Positions 9,007 to 17,344 of a stretch of 20,119 bases of DNA are shown here, in pieces; position 1 is the stretch's first letter, and each line of letters opens with the position of its first letter. The notes below the pieces were generated by a model, which saw only the letters and a list, made by a program, of their open reading frames with translations, searched no databases and was not told where the DNA came from. A program made the translations under genes and the position numbers. The DNA is taken from positions 1-20,119 of the forward strand of contig JAADFV010000310.1 of the NCBI GenBank assembly GCA_013152695.1. The letters run 5' to 3'. The DNA comes from Chloroflexota bacterium. Lineage in GTDB: Bacteria > Chloroflexota > Anaerolineae > J102.

Positions 9007-9067
9007 GATGCCCTTCTTATTCCCAACAACTTACTCCTCTTTTCCTTCCTTTTACCGGAGCCCATTC

Positions 9068-10228
9068 ATGTCTGCCTTTGATTTCGACACGTTTCACAAT
9101 CGCCTTCACACCGACAGTGTCAAATGGCATTATCCTGAAGATGTGCTACCCATGTGGGTGGCCGACACCGACTTCACAGCCCCGCCAGCAGTCATTGCCG
9201 CTTTGCACGCTCGCGTTGCGCACGGTATTTTCGGCTATCACTACGAGAGTCCAACTTTGCGCGGGGTTGTCGTAGACTGGGTACACACACATTATGGCTG
9301 GCAGATTGAACCTGATTGGATTATATTTCTCCCCGATGTAATGCGTGGCATGAACTGGGCGGCGCAGACGATTGCCCAGCCGGGTGATGGCTTGCTGCTA
9401 CAAACGCCTGTATATGGTCCTTTTTTCGATATGGTACGCAATGGTGACTTCATAATGCAAGACGCACCTCTGCATGAGGGTGAAGGGGGACGCTATGAGT
9501 TGGATATCGAGGTCTTGGAAGGAGCAATTACGGCGGATACCCGTGCTTTTTTGCTGTGCAATCCTCAGAATCCCACAGGCCGGGTGTTCAGTCGCGAAGA
9601 GTTGACAGCCATCGCCGAGGTTGCCCAACGCCACGATCTTTTCATCCTTGCCGATGAAATCCATGCGGATTTAGTTTATAGTGAATCACAGCATATCCCT
9701 ATTGCTTCGCTCTCCCCAGATATTGCCCGGCGCACTTTTACTTTCATCGCTCCCAGCAAGACCTTCAATCTGGCCGGGCTCAAGGCAGCGGTGGGGATTA
9801 TCCCTGATGCCGGATTGCGGGAACAGATGCAGAAGAGTCAACGTGGTTTGATCGCTCGCGTCAATTTACTGGGGCAAGTAGCAATGGAGACGGCATACAG
9901 TGAAGGCCGGCCCTGGCAGGAGGCATTGATGGATTATTTGCAGGCTAACCGTGATTATCTATGGGAGGTCATTGCTCGAGGCGACCTGCCCGGTGTACGC
10001 ATGGCCCGGCCCGAGGGAACATTCCTGGCGTGGTTAGATTTTCGGTCCACAGCCTGGGGCGATGCCCCAGCCAAACATATTCTTGAAGAGGCAAAGGTCG
10101 CTTTGAACGAGGGCACGTGGTTTGGTGAGACGGGCCGGGGTTTTGCCCGGCTCAATTTCGGCTGTCCTCGCGCCACCCTGGAGGAAGGCTTGCGCCGTAT
10201 TCAGAGAGCCCTGCTGGCGTCGTCATAA
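9068..10228 (+). CDS. patB: MalY/PatB-family PLP-dependent C-S lyase (aminotransferase fold)
   Basis: A 386-residue cytoplasmic fold-type I PLP enzyme, probably a cystathionine beta-lyase-like C-S lyase that cleaves sulfur amino acids to pyruvate, ammonia and a thiol. The N-terminus MSAFDFDTFHNR with SVKWHYPEDVLPMWVADTDF is the hallmark of the MalY/PatB group. CNPQNPTGRVFSREEL binds the cofactor region, LADEIHADLVYS holds the PLP-pyridine aspartate, and SKTFNLAGLK contains the Schiff-base lysine K231. The C-terminal RLNFGCPR has the carboxylate-binding arginine. The frame extends upstream to 8945, but ATG 9068 has GGAG eight bases before it and matches the family N-terminus. Single-gene unit with its own promoter and terminator. 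The precise substrate is uncertain: MalY itself has regulatory activity in E. coli. Confidence 0.9.
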   Translation: MSAFDFDTFHNRLHTDSVKWHYPEDVLPMWVADTDFTAPPAVIAALHARVAHGIFGYHYESPTLRGVVVDWVHTHYGWQIEPDWIIFLPDVMRGMNWAAQTIAQPGDGLLLQTPVYGPFFDMVRNGDFIMQDAPLHEGEGGRYELDIEVLEGAITADTRAFLLCNPQNPTGRVFSREELTAIAEVAQRHDLFILADEIHADLVYSESQHIPIASLSPDIARRTFTFIAPSKTFNLAGLKAAVGIIPDAGLREQMQKSQRGLIARVNLLGQVAMETAYSEGRPWQEALMDYLQANRDYLWEVIARGDLPGVRMARPEGTFLAWLDFRSTAWGDAPAKHILEEAKVALNEGTWFGETGRGFARLNFGCPRATLEEGLRRIQRALLASS

Positions 10229-10276
10229 GTGAATAACTGATTGAGGAGCAAGGTTGTCTCAGGGGGGTGAGAGAAT

Positions 10277-10315
10277 GTTATGGGTGAGTTAAGGGGATTT
10301 AACGAAAAGTTAACG
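10277..10315 (+). promoter_or_regulatory. four direct repeats at about 11-bp spacing upstream of pstS, Pho-box-like
   Basis: GTTATGG (10277), GTTAAGG (10288), TTTAACG (10298) and GTTAACG (10309) follow each other at 11, 10 and 11 bases. Pho-regulon boxes bound by PhoB/PhoP response regulators are direct repeats at about 11-bp spacing, TTAACA-like in Bacillus. The array stands 142 bases before pstS, as expected for phosphate-starvation control. It overlaps the left arm of the preceding terminator. Confidence 0.6.
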
Positions 10316-10342
10316 GCATCTTGAAAAAAGGTGCCGTTTTTT
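10312..10342 (+). terminator. intrinsic terminator of the PLP lyase gene
   Basis: AACGGCATCTT (10312-10322) pairs with AAGGTGCCGTT (10328-10338), 11 pairs with one G.U, around a GAAAA loop, and runs into six T residues (10337-10342). It lies 84 bases after the stop at 10228 and insulates the pst operon from it. Confidence 0.85.
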
Positions 10343-10343
10343 C

Positions 10344-10352
10344 TGCTATGCT
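10344..10352 (+). promoter_or_regulatory. extended -10 candidate for the pst operon
   Basis: TGCTATGCT is a TGN-TATGCT extended -10. There is no -35 at 17 bases, as is usual where a response regulator replaces it; the repeat array ends 31 bases before the -10 hexamer. Start of transcription near 10359 gives a leader of about 97 bases. Confidence 0.4.
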
Positions 10353-10456
10353 GGTGACGGTTGGTATTTGACCGATCAATTTACAAGTTTCGTAATGAAA
10401 CCCATCGGATGACAGGTTACGCTGTCGTCCCCCCTTGTTTTTTCTCAGGAGAAGAA

Positions 10457-11572
10457 ATGAAACGACTTTTTATCTTAATCATCTTACTGGGAACCGTCCT
10501 GGCTCTTACTGCTTGCAGTGGGGCGAAAGCGACTTCTCCCCAAGCTACTCCGACACAACCCGGCAAGGTTGAAGCCGAGCTCGTTACCCTGAACGGTGCT
10601 GGCGCGACATTCCCCTTACCCGTGTACACCGAGTGGAATCAAATGTATCGCTCGATACAGCCTAATGTGACCATCAACTACCAGGGTATTGGTTCTGGCG
10701 GTGGTCAGAAAGCCATTCTTGATGGGACGGTGGACTTTGCCGGCTCAGATTCGTTACTCAAGGATAACCAATATGCGAAGATGCCCGACTTGCAAATGCT
10801 TCCGATGCTGGCAGGAGCGGTCGTACCCATTTATAACGTGCCCGGTGTAGACAAACTGGTTCTTGATGGTACCACTTTGGTGGATATCTTCATGGCGAAG
10901 ATTACGCAATGGAATGATCCAGCTATTGCCAGCCTTAATCCCAGTGTGACTTTACCCGCCCAGCCCATTGTGGTAGCTCATCGCTCAGATGGTTCTGGTA
11001 CAACTGAGATTTTTACCAGCTATTTAGGCGCAGTGAGCGAGGACTGGAAGAATAATGTGGGCATAGGTAAGGCTTTGGAATGGCCCGCCGATAAGACAGG
11101 GCAGGGTGTAGGAGGCAAAGGTAACCCGGGCGTAGCCCAGGCAGTGCAATCGACGCCTTATGCCATTGGCTATGTGGAACTCGCTTACGCTAAATCAAAC
11201 GATATCCTCATGGCGGCAATGATCAACGCCGCTGGCAACGAGGTTACTGCCAGCGCCGCAACAATGCAGGATGCCATGGCGGCCTTCGCCAACGCCTTCG
11301 ATGAGCGTCTCACGGCAAATATCGTGAATGCGCCCGGTAAGAACTCCTGGCCTATCATGGGCTACACCTATCTGATTATTCACATGCAGGAAAACACAAA
11401 CTGTGCCAAAACCAAGGCGCTTGTGGATTATAGTGAATGGGCCATTTCTGATGCAGCTGCGGCTAAGAAGGCCGAGGACCTTGGCTATGCCACGCTGCCT
11501 GGTACCGTACGTGCTCTTGTCGAAGCGAAGCTGCGTGAGGTCGAGTGCAATGGACGGAAAGTGATGCAATAA
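10457..11572 (+). CDS. pstS: phosphate ABC transporter, phosphate-binding lipoprotein
   Basis: A 371-residue lipoprotein that captures inorganic phosphate outside the membrane and delivers it to PstCA. The signal sequence ends LTAC with C20 lipidated. Phosphate-binding loops typical of PstS are seen: GAGATFP at 47-53, GIGSGGGQ at 77-84, DFAGSD at 93-98 and RSDGSGTT at 176-183, plus the family segments FMAKITQWNDPAI, GKGNPGVA and AIGYVELAYA. Length fits the family. AGGAGA shortly before ATG 10457 fixes the start, although the frame is open from 10361. First gene of the pst-HD-phoU cluster, downstream of a Pho-box-like array. A stem-loop with a T run separates it from pstC, which may keep PstS in excess over the permease. 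Confidence 0.96.
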   Translation: MKRLFILIILLGTVLALTACSGAKATSPQATPTQPGKVEAELVTLNGAGATFPLPVYTEWNQMYRSIQPNVTINYQGIGSGGGQKAILDGTVDFAGSDSLLKDNQYAKMPDLQMLPMLAGAVVPIYNVPGVDKLVLDGTTLVDIFMAKITQWNDPAIASLNPSVTLPAQPIVVAHRSDGSGTTEIFTSYLGAVSEDWKNNVGIGKALEWPADKTGQGVGGKGNPGVAQAVQSTPYAIGYVELAYAKSNDILMAAMINAAGNEVTASAATMQDAMAAFANAFDERLTANIVNAPGKNSWPIMGYTYLIIHMQENTNCAKTKALVDYSEWAISDAAAAKKAEDLGYATLPGTVRALVEAKLREVECNGRKVMQ

Positions 11573-11626
11573 AACAACAATCTTGTTCCATCTACCAGAA
11601 AACTAGCCGATACTGTTTTGGTATGG

Positions 11627-11668
11627 CTGCGGTCCACAAATAATGACCGCAGTCATCTGTGGGTTTTT
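11627..11668 (+). terminator. attenuator-like alternative hairpins between pstS and pstC
   Basis: Form A pairs CTGCGGT (11627-11633) with ACCGCAG (11646-11652). Form B pairs CCACA (11634-11638) with TGTGG (11658-11662) around an inner stem ATGAC (11643-11647) with GTCAT (11652-11656), followed by G and five T residues (11664-11668). The forms share bases, so A excludes B. Form B has the shape of a weak intrinsic terminator 55 bases past pstS, suitable for partial termination. Confidence 0.55.
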
Positions 11669-11698
11669 CTAGAAATGCACACGGTAAATCCAATATCT

Positions 11699-12679
11699 AT
11701 GAGAGAAAAAAATGAATGGCGCCAGCGTCTGAATTATCGCTTGCAGCATGGCGATCTTTTTTGGCGCATGGCCTTGCTGGCGTCATCCCTTCTGACGGTG
11801 GTGGTTGTTTTGCTGATTGGTTGGGAGCTTTGGCGTGGTTCAGCGCTATCTCGGCACGAATTTGCCTGGGCGTTTGTTTCCCCTTGGGCCGAATCTACCT
11901 GGAATCCAGCCCTGGACCGTTTCCAGGCCTGGCCTTCGATCTATGGCTCCCTCATCACCTCCTTACTTGCCTTGCTTTTGGCTGTACCTTTCAGTATTGC
12001 CGTAGCAATATTCTTGGCCGAACTGGCACCACCCTACTTGCGTGCACCCCTCAACACCATGGTAGAAATGCTGGCAGCCGTCCCCAGTGTCGTGTATGGA
12101 TTGTGGGGTATTTATGTCTTTCTACCTATGGTCGTGGCGCCGTTAGGCAAGATAATAGCTGGTACATTGGGGGCAGTTCCTGGTCTTTCCGTTTTGTTCG
12201 CTGGCCCCATGCCACCATCGGGCCTCAGCCGACTCTCCGCCGCCCTCATTCTTACCTTTATGGTGACTCCCACAATTACGGCCGTAACGCGTGACGTCCT
12301 CCTCGCTATTCCTCGTTCACAACGGGAGGCTTCGCTGGCCCTGGGCGCCACGCAGTGGGAAACCATCGCCCAAGTGCTACTGCCTTACGGCTTAAGCGGC
12401 ATTTTGGGCGCAGTCATTTTGGGGTTTGGCCGGGCGATCGGGGAAACGATGGCTGTGACCATGGTGATCGGTAATACTTCGGGGAGTGGTTATTCCCTGT
12501 TGAAGCCCGGCTATACCATGGCCAGTATCATCGCCAATGAATTTGCCGAAGCGGTGAGTGATATGCATTCCTCGGCTCTTATCGAAATAGCCCTGGTGCT
12601 TTTTTTCATTACCATCATTCTCAACGCAATTGCGCGTTGGTTGGTGGCAAGTGTGAATCGTAAGACGATGGGGAGATAG
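11699..12679 (+). CDS. pstC: phosphate ABC transporter permease PstC
   Basis: About 326 residues from ATG 11699, with six predicted membrane helices. One half of the membrane channel for phosphate, pairing with PstA. It holds the binding-protein-dependent permease core: SIYGSLITSLLALLLAVPFSIAVAIFLAE-type helices, then the cytoplasmic EAA-type loop REASLALGATQWETIAQVLLPYGLSGILGA, and the PstC-specific FGRAIGETMAVTMVIGN. The frame opens at a TTG at 11618, but that start lies before the attenuator-like hairpin and the extra residues match nothing; ATG 11675 and ATG 11699 are both possible and neither has a good ribosome site. It ends two bases before pstA, so the two permeases should be translationally coupled. 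Confidence 0.94.
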   Translation: MREKNEWRQRLNYRLQHGDLFWRMALLASSLLTVVVVLLIGWELWRGSALSRHEFAWAFVSPWAESTWNPALDRFQAWPSIYGSLITSLLALLLAVPFSIAVAIFLAELAPPYLRAPLNTMVEMLAAVPSVVYGLWGIYVFLPMVVAPLGKIIAGTLGAVPGLSVLFAGPMPPSGLSRLSAALILTFMVTPTITAVTRDVLLAIPRSQREASLALGATQWETIAQVLLPYGLSGILGAVILGFGRAIGETMAVTMVIGNTSGSGYSLLKPGYTMASIIANEFAEAVSDMHSSALIEIALVLFFITIILNAIARWLVASVNRKTMGR

Positions 12680-12681
12680 CC

Positions 12682-13623
12682 ATGCAAAGAGATATATTTG
12701 CTGAAATCGATTTTGCTAAAGTCTACCGGCGTCGTCGTCTGCTCAACAACATCGTCCTCTCCTTGACCGCTGTAGCTGCTGCCCTGGCAGTCATACCTCT
12801 GGTTTGGATTGTGGTTTATGTGCTCATCAAAGGCTCGGGTGTCCTCAATCTGGATTTCTTTATCCATCTTCCTCAAGCCATGGGCACCTCCGGAGGTGGC
12901 ATCACCAACGCCCTTCAGGGAACACTTGTGATGGTTGTCGTTGCCTCATGCATTGCCATCCCAATCGCCCTGCTGGCGGCCTTCTATTTGCTATTTTACC
13001 CCCAGACGTTTTTGGGACAGGCACTCAAATTCAGTACTGATTTACTGGCAGGCATGCCTTCTATTGTGATCGGTCTTTTTGGTTATGCCCTCCTGGTAGT
13101 GCCGGTCAAGCACTATTCTGCCTTGTCTGGGGGGGTAGTGCTGGCCTTGATTATGCTACCGGTCGTGATCCGCTCCTCAGAGGAGATGCTCAAGCTCGTA
13201 CCTAAAGAGTTGCGAGAGGGTTCTTTGGCCCTGGGTGCGCCCGAATGGCGAACATCTCTTTCTGTGCTTTTGGTTGCGGCTCTGGAAGGTATTGTTACCG
13301 GTGTCATGCTGGCCTTGGCGCGGGCGATCGGCGAAACCGCGCCCTTGCTTTTCACGGCTTTGGGCAACGAACACTACAACATAGTTGATTACGTGCGCCA
13401 GGGGGTGGAGCATAATCAGAGCGCTTTAGAAATACTACAAAAAATCTTGGCCGAGCCGACCGATGCCTTGCCCCTCACCCTGTGGAAATATGCGCAACAG
13501 CCTTATCCAGAACGGGTGGCGCAGTCGTGGGGCGTTGCTTTGGTCTTGATGTTACTGGTTTTATTCCTCAATATCGGCGCCCGTTCCTGGTTGGCCTGGA
13601 AACAGCGAAAAAGTTATGGCTAA
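12682..13623 (+). CDS. pstA: phosphate ABC transporter permease PstA
   Basis: 313 residues, partner of PstC in the phosphate channel. After a basic N-terminal tail (VYRRRRLL) come six predicted helices. The EAA-type loop at about residues 170-215 reads [31 protein letters not shown], then [19 protein letters not shown], the PstA version of the motif. A GGGGAG ribosome site sits just upstream and ATG 12682 begins two bases after the pstC stop. The 38-base gap to pstB holds only the pstB ribosome site. Length is slightly above the usual 280-300 because of the N-terminal tail. Confidence 0.95.
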   Translation: MQRDIFAEIDFAKVYRRRRLLNNIVLSLTAVAAALAVIPLVWIVVYVLIKGSGVLNLDFFIHLPQAMGTSGGGITNALQGTLVMVVVASCIAIPIALLAAFYLLFYPQTFLGQALKFSTDLLAGMPSIVIGLFGYALLVVPVKHYSALSGGVVLALIMLPVVIRSSEEMLKLVPKELREGSLALGAPEWRTSLSVLLVAALEGIVTGVMLALARAIGETAPLLFTALGNEHYNIVDYVRQGVEHNQSALEILQKILAEPTDALPLTLWKYAQQPYPERVAQSWGVALVLMLLVLFLNIGARSWLAWKQRKSYG

Positions 13624-13661
13624 GGCAGATTATGAGGTCGCGAAATGATGGAGAGAAGACA

Positions 13662-14444
13662 ATGACTCAAACCTTACCGCAGAAAATGGAAGTTCGTAAG
13701 CTTTCTGTATTCTACAAATCTTTTCGGGCATTGAATGAAGTGAATATGCCTGTCTATGAAAATAAAGTAACGGCAATTATCGGGCCTTCGGGCTGCGGAA
13801 AATCGACGCTTTTACGTTCCTTGAATCGGATGAATGATTTGGTTAGCGGCTCACGTGTAGAAGGCTCGGTTATGCTGGATAACAAGAATATCTACGCCCC
13901 CGGCGAGGATGTGGTGGGGGTACGGCGACGGGTAGGGATGGTCTTTCAACGTCCGAACCCCTTTCCTATGAGCATCTACGATAATGTAGCTTATGGTCTT
14001 CGCCTCTATGGCATTAAAAAGAAAGCCCTCTTGGATGAGATTGTGGAAGAGAGTTTGCATAGTGCGGCCCTTTGGGATGATGTCAGGGATAAGTTAAAAC
14101 AGTCGGGGATGGCTCTGTCGGGTGGACAACAGCAGCGTCTTTGTATCGCCCGTGCTATTGCCATTCAGCCCGAAGTGCTGTTGATGGACGAACCTGCCAG
14201 TGCCCTGGACCCAATCGCCACCTTGCGTATCGAAGAGTTGATCGCGCAACTAAAAACGAAATACACTATCGTTATCGTTACCCACAATATGCAGCAAGCC
14301 GCCCGTGTTTCCGACTACACTGCTTTTATGCTAATGAATGAACAAAGGGCAGGAGAGTTGATTGAATTCAGCAAAACCTCGGACCTCTTCACTGTTCCCC
14401 ACGACAAACGCACCGAGGATTACATTACCGGACGTTTTGGTTAA
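13662..14444 (+). CDS. pstB: phosphate ABC transporter ATP-binding protein
   Basis: 260 residues, the cytoplasmic ATPase that powers PstCA. All ABC motifs are intact: Walker [10 protein letters not shown] (41-49), Q-loop in [22 protein letters not shown], signature LSGGQQQRL (152-160), Walker B VLLMDEP (172-178) with ASALDP, and the H-loop THNMQQ (H208). [12 protein letters not shown] and the N-terminal LNRMNDL are PstB-specific. GGAGAG seven bases upstream supports ATG 13662; an in-frame ATG at 13632 is a weaker option and the open frame from 13482 overlaps pstA. No terminator follows, so transcription probably continues into the HD-domain gene. Confidence 0.97.
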   Translation: MTQTLPQKMEVRKLSVFYKSFRALNEVNMPVYENKVTAIIGPSGCGKSTLLRSLNRMNDLVSGSRVEGSVMLDNKNIYAPGEDVVGVRRRVGMVFQRPNPFPMSIYDNVAYGLRLYGIKKKALLDEIVEESLHSAALWDDVRDKLKQSGMALSGGQQQRLCIARAIAIQPEVLLMDEPASALDPIATLRIEELIAQLKTKYTIVIVTHNMQQAARVSDYTAFMLMNEQRAGELIEFSKTSDLFTVPHDKRTEDYITGRFG

Positions 14445-14474
14445 TGGTGTATAACAATATACACAAATTGACCC

Positions 14475-14507
14475 TGGCTGAAGTTTTCTCTAGACCAGCT
14501 TCGGCCA
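14475..14507 (+). other. hairpin in the pstB-HD gene spacer
   Basis: TGGCTGAAG (14475-14483) pairs with CTTCGGCCA (14499-14507), nine pairs with one G.U, around a 15-base loop. There is no T run, so it is more likely an RNA processing or stability element than a terminator. It precedes the HD gene by 34 bases. Confidence 0.35.
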
Positions 14508-14541
14508 CAATTCTGTAATCAGCGGAGAAGGAGGACTTATC

Positions 14542-15399
14542 ATGACAGAAGAACACATTATCATTCCCGGCGAGGCTCACGAACACACGCCGAACGGGGG
14601 ACTACCCCCCAAACCTCAGCGCCTGCACATTAGTGTGCCCACCCGCCACAACCCCAAGCTGCAAACCTTGCTCACTGCTATAAGCCAAGATGAAGAGCTG
14701 GACGCCATCTGGTATGCGCAAAATGTCAATGCCGTTACTCGCTTATCGATGAGTGACCACGGCCCTGTACACGTACAGATCGTCGCCAATATTGCCCTAC
14801 GCCTGTTGCGTCTACTCACGGGCAACGGCGTTGTCCCCAGCATCGTCAGGGACCATAGCATGATGCCCGAAGATGCCGAGGTTGTCGTCGTGATGGCAGC
14901 ATTATTCCACGATGTAGGTATGAGCATTCATCGCATCAACCATGAGGAATACAGCCTGATCATCGCCGACCGAAAGCTTCCTCCCTTGCTGGCCACCGCC
15001 TATCCTGACGCCGGTTTGCGTGGCATTATGCAATCGGAGATTTTGCACGCTATCATTGCCCATCGCAGCGATGGCCATCCTCTCACCTTGGAGGCAGGTA
15101 TTGTACGAGTGGCCGACGCCCTCGATATGACGCAGGGGCGCTCGCGTCTTCCCTTCGAGCAAGGCTCGACCAGTATTCATGCTATCTCGGCCATGGCCAT
15201 TGATCAGGTAACGCTTGCTGAGGGCGAAGAAAAACCGGTCTTGGTGAAAATATCGATGCACGAGTCGGCCGGCATTTTTCAGATTGATGCCCTTCTCCGT
15301 AAGAAATTGAAGGGGTCCGGGTTGGAGGACTTCATCCAGATCATCGCTACCATAGATAATGACTGCGAAGACAATGCTATTCGCCACCTCATTTTATAA
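14542..15399 (+). CDS. HD-domain metal-dependent phosphohydrolase in the pst-phoU operon
   Basis: 285 residues, cytoplasmic, no signal or membrane segment. Residues 1-40 are polar and likely flexible. The HD fold follows with its metal ligands in order: HGPVHVQIV (H73/H77), LFHDVGMSIHR (H123, D124, H130), SEILHAIIAHRSDG (H169, H174) and VRVADALDMTQGR (D192/D195). The C-terminal 85 residues look like a small alpha-beta domain of unknown type. The fold predicts hydrolysis of a phosphate ester or nucleotide; no ppGpp-synthase, GAF, PAS or GYP motif is seen, so the substrate cannot be named. An AAGGAGG ribosome site fixes ATG 14542. It sits between pstB and phoU, with phoU starting 24 bases after its stop, suggesting a role linked to phosphate sensing or release (inference). 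Confidence 0.85.
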   Translation: MTEEHIIIPGEAHEHTPNGGLPPKPQRLHISVPTRHNPKLQTLLTAISQDEELDAIWYAQNVNAVTRLSMSDHGPVHVQIVANIALRLLRLLTGNGVVPSIVRDHSMMPEDAEVVVVMAALFHDVGMSIHRINHEEYSLIIADRKLPPLLATAYPDAGLRGIMQSEILHAIIAHRSDGHPLTLEAGIVRVADALDMTQGRSRLPFEQGSTSIHAISAMAIDQVTLAEGEEKPVLVKISMHESAGIFQIDALLRKKLKGSGLEDFIQIIATIDNDCEDNAIRHLIL

Positions 15400-15423
15400 A
15401 CATCTTAAGGAGTTTTGTGCTCT

Positions 15424-16149
15424 ATGTCTCCTCGAACGAGTTTTGACCACTATCTGAATCAGCTGCGCTCCGACATCTTATCCATGGCCGATATGGTGGA
15501 CAAGGAACTATCGGTGGCCATAGATGCTCTGGAAGGCAAAGATATCGAACTGGCGCAGCAGGTCTTTGGCATGGATGAGGAAGTCAATGCCATGCGATTC
15601 CAGGTAGAGCGCACCTCCTTGCTGCTCATCAGCACCCAGCAGCCGATGGCACGGGATGCTCGCGCTATTCTTGCCGCCTTGTTCATGAACGTTGTGCTCG
15701 AGCGCATGGGCGACAAGGCCAAGAGTATCGCGAAGGCTATCCCCTACATCTTACAGCGCCCCAACCTCACTATCCCCTCCGAGCTGCGCGAGATGGCCGA
15801 CGTTGGCCAGACTATGTTGCGAGAAGCAATGCAGGCTTACCGCCTCCGTGATGCTGTGCTGGCAAAAGAAGTTGCCGGGAAAGATGACGAAGTCGATCAA
15901 TTGTACGGAGAAACATTCCTGAGCGTTTTAGCGCGCATGGCCAAGACCAAAAAACAGGATAAGGTGGAAGCGATCTATGAATTGCTGCGTGTAGCCCGCG
16001 ATTTAGAGCGCTTCGCCGATTACGCCACCGATTTGGCTGAGCGGGTAGACTTCATGATTACCGGCAAACTGGCAGAAGTCAATGTGGATGAATGGGAAGA
16101 TATGCGTCAAGAGCTGACCTCTCCCCTCAGCTCCTCAGAACAAGCCTAA
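15424..16149 (+). CDS. phoU: phosphate-signalling complex protein PhoU
   Basis: 241 residues, all-helical, cytoplasmic. Two tandem PhoU three-helix bundles are visible, about residues 10-100 and 115-210. The metal-binding E/DxxxD motifs occur as LERMGDKAKSIA in the first and LERFADYATDLAERV in the second. PhoU links the Pst transporter to the PhoR sensor and holds the Pho regulon off when phosphate is plentiful (family knowledge). TAAGGAG stands 11 bases before ATG 15424; a TTG at 15415 in the same frame is too close to the ribosome site. Last gene of the pst cluster; the spacer after it shows no convincing terminator. Confidence 0.95.
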   Translation: MSPRTSFDHYLNQLRSDILSMADMVDKELSVAIDALEGKDIELAQQVFGMDEEVNAMRFQVERTSLLLISTQQPMARDARAILAALFMNVVLERMGDKAKSIAKAIPYILQRPNLTIPSELREMADVGQTMLREAMQAYRLRDAVLAKEVAGKDDEVDQLYGETFLSVLARMAKTKKQDKVEAIYELLRVARDLERFADYATDLAERVDFMITGKLAEVNVDEWEDMRQELTSPLSSSEQA

Positions 16150-16203
16150 CTTACTGTTATTTCCTTGCTTTTTCGCTACTCCTACCACATTCCCTTCCCT
16201 ACT

Positions 16204-16233
16204 TTTCGAGAATGTGAGGGAATAGGGTATGAT
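16204..16233 (+). promoter_or_regulatory. weak promoter candidate for the EamA transporter
   Basis: TATGAT at 16228-16233 is a good -10, with TTTCGA 18 bases upstream as a poor -35. It would place the transcript start about 25 bases before ATG 16266. Read-through from phoU is an alternative. Confidence 0.35.
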
Positions 16234-16265
16234 GCCGGAATACCTTTAATACGAGCACTTTTCCT

Positions 16266-17171
16266 ATGCCCCTTCTTGGCGAACTCGCCGCGCTCGGCAC
16301 GGCTATTTGTTGGTCTTTTACTTCCACTTTTTTCACAATGGCAGGCCGCATGGTCGGATCGGTGGTGGTCAACCGCATCCGCCTTCTTTTGGCCATCCTT
16401 TTTCTCAGTCTATCGCACCGGCTGTTGTTGGGCACCTGGTTCCCGCAAGGGGTGGCGTTTGAAAATTGGTGGTGGTTGGCGATTTCGGGAGTGATTGGGC
16501 TCTCAATTGGTGATGCCCTGCTATTTCAGGCGTTTGTCGTCATCGGAGCGCGGCTTTCGATGCTGCTCATGAGTCTGGTTCCCGTAATCAGTACATTGCT
16601 GGCCTGGCTATTTTTGAACGAGACTTTGACATCTTTGCAGTTGTTGGCTGTTTTTGTGACAGTGTTTGGCGTGGCCTGGGTCATTCTGGACCGTACTCCT
16701 CAAAATGGCCAGCAGACACCAGCCCAGTTCAATTGGTTGGGGATTATGTTTGGGTTGGGGGGAGCGCTGGGGCAGGCTTTGGGGCTTATTGCGGCGAAAA
16801 AAGGGCTCAGCAATGACTTTTCGCCGCTTTCGGGCACATTGATCCGCATGGTGGCGGCAGCGGCAGCTTTATGGTTGGCTACGATTGTTACAGGTAAGAC
16901 GAAGAGCACTTTTCAGCAGTTGTTCAGTACTCCCAAATCCTTCATCCACATCCTGGGGGGCTCTTTTTTCGGGCCATTCCTTGGTGTGACTCTTTCTCTT
17001 GTGGCAGTACAGGCCACGGCTGTGGGTATCGCCAGCACGATCATCGCTCTTCCCCCTATTTTCTTGTTACCCATTGGCTATTTTGTCTTTCAGGAACGCG
17101 TGGGCTGGCGGGCGGTGGCAGGTACCGTAGTGGCATTAAGCGGCGTTGCAATTTTGCTATTATGGGGCTAA
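16266..17171 (+). CDS. EamA/DMT-superfamily transporter
   Basis: 301 residues with ten predicted membrane helices in two EamA repeats (about 5-140 and 155-300). The first begins GELAALGTAICWSFTSTFFTMAGR with the usual WS and small-residue helix, and ends LLAVFVTVFGVAWVIL. The second repeats the pattern, ending FLLPIGYFVFQERVGWRAVAGTVVALSGVAILLL, where the FQER-W-GT motif near the last helices is a DMT hallmark. These proteins export or exchange small metabolites such as amino acids; the substrate cannot be predicted. No clear ribosome site precedes ATG 16266. It is a separate unit between phoU and the sugar importer. Confidence 0.88.
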   Translation: MPLLGELAALGTAICWSFTSTFFTMAGRMVGSVVVNRIRLLLAILFLSLSHRLLLGTWFPQGVAFENWWWLAISGVIGLSIGDALLFQAFVVIGARLSMLLMSLVPVISTLLAWLFLNETLTSLQLLAVFVTVFGVAWVILDRTPQNGQQTPAQFNWLGIMFGLGGALGQALGLIAAKKGLSNDFSPLSGTLIRMVAAAAALWLATIVTGKTKSTFQQLFSTPKSFIHILGGSFFGPFLGVTLSLVAVQATAVGIASTIIALPPIFLLPIGYFVFQERVGWRAVAGTVVALSGVAILLLWG

Positions 17172-17289
17172 AAGACCACAACTCTTACTCATTAACCCCC
17201 GATTCTGCTTGCTAACGTTAAATTATGTTGATATTGCAATTTTACACGATGTGGAAGACATAAATATCGTAAATCGAGGTGTTGTCGGC

Positions 17290-17318
17290 TTGACAGTTCC
17301 CCCTATGTCGCCTACACT
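17290..17318 (+). promoter_or_regulatory. near-consensus sigma-70 promoter of the sugar importer operon
   Basis: A perfect -35 TTGACA (17290-17295), a 17-base spacer and TACACT (17313-17318). Transcription would start near 17325, leaving about 73 bases of leader before the TTG start at 17398. CTATG and CATAG flank the -10 as a short inverted pair. Confidence 0.75.
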
Positions 17319-17344
17319 AAGGCATAGACAATCATCGAATCAGC

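Noticed and set aside
8945..9067. N-terminal extension of the PLP lyase frame
   Set aside because: The promoter at 8978-9006 lies inside it, the extra 41 residues do not match the family, and ATG 9068 has a ribosome site.
11195..11569. 124-codon minus-strand frame antisense to pstS
   Set aside because: Antisense shadow of an intact, motif-complete gene.
11618..11698. TTG start for pstC at 11618
   Set aside because: It would place coding sequence across the attenuator-like hairpin, and the added residues do not look like a PstC N-terminus.
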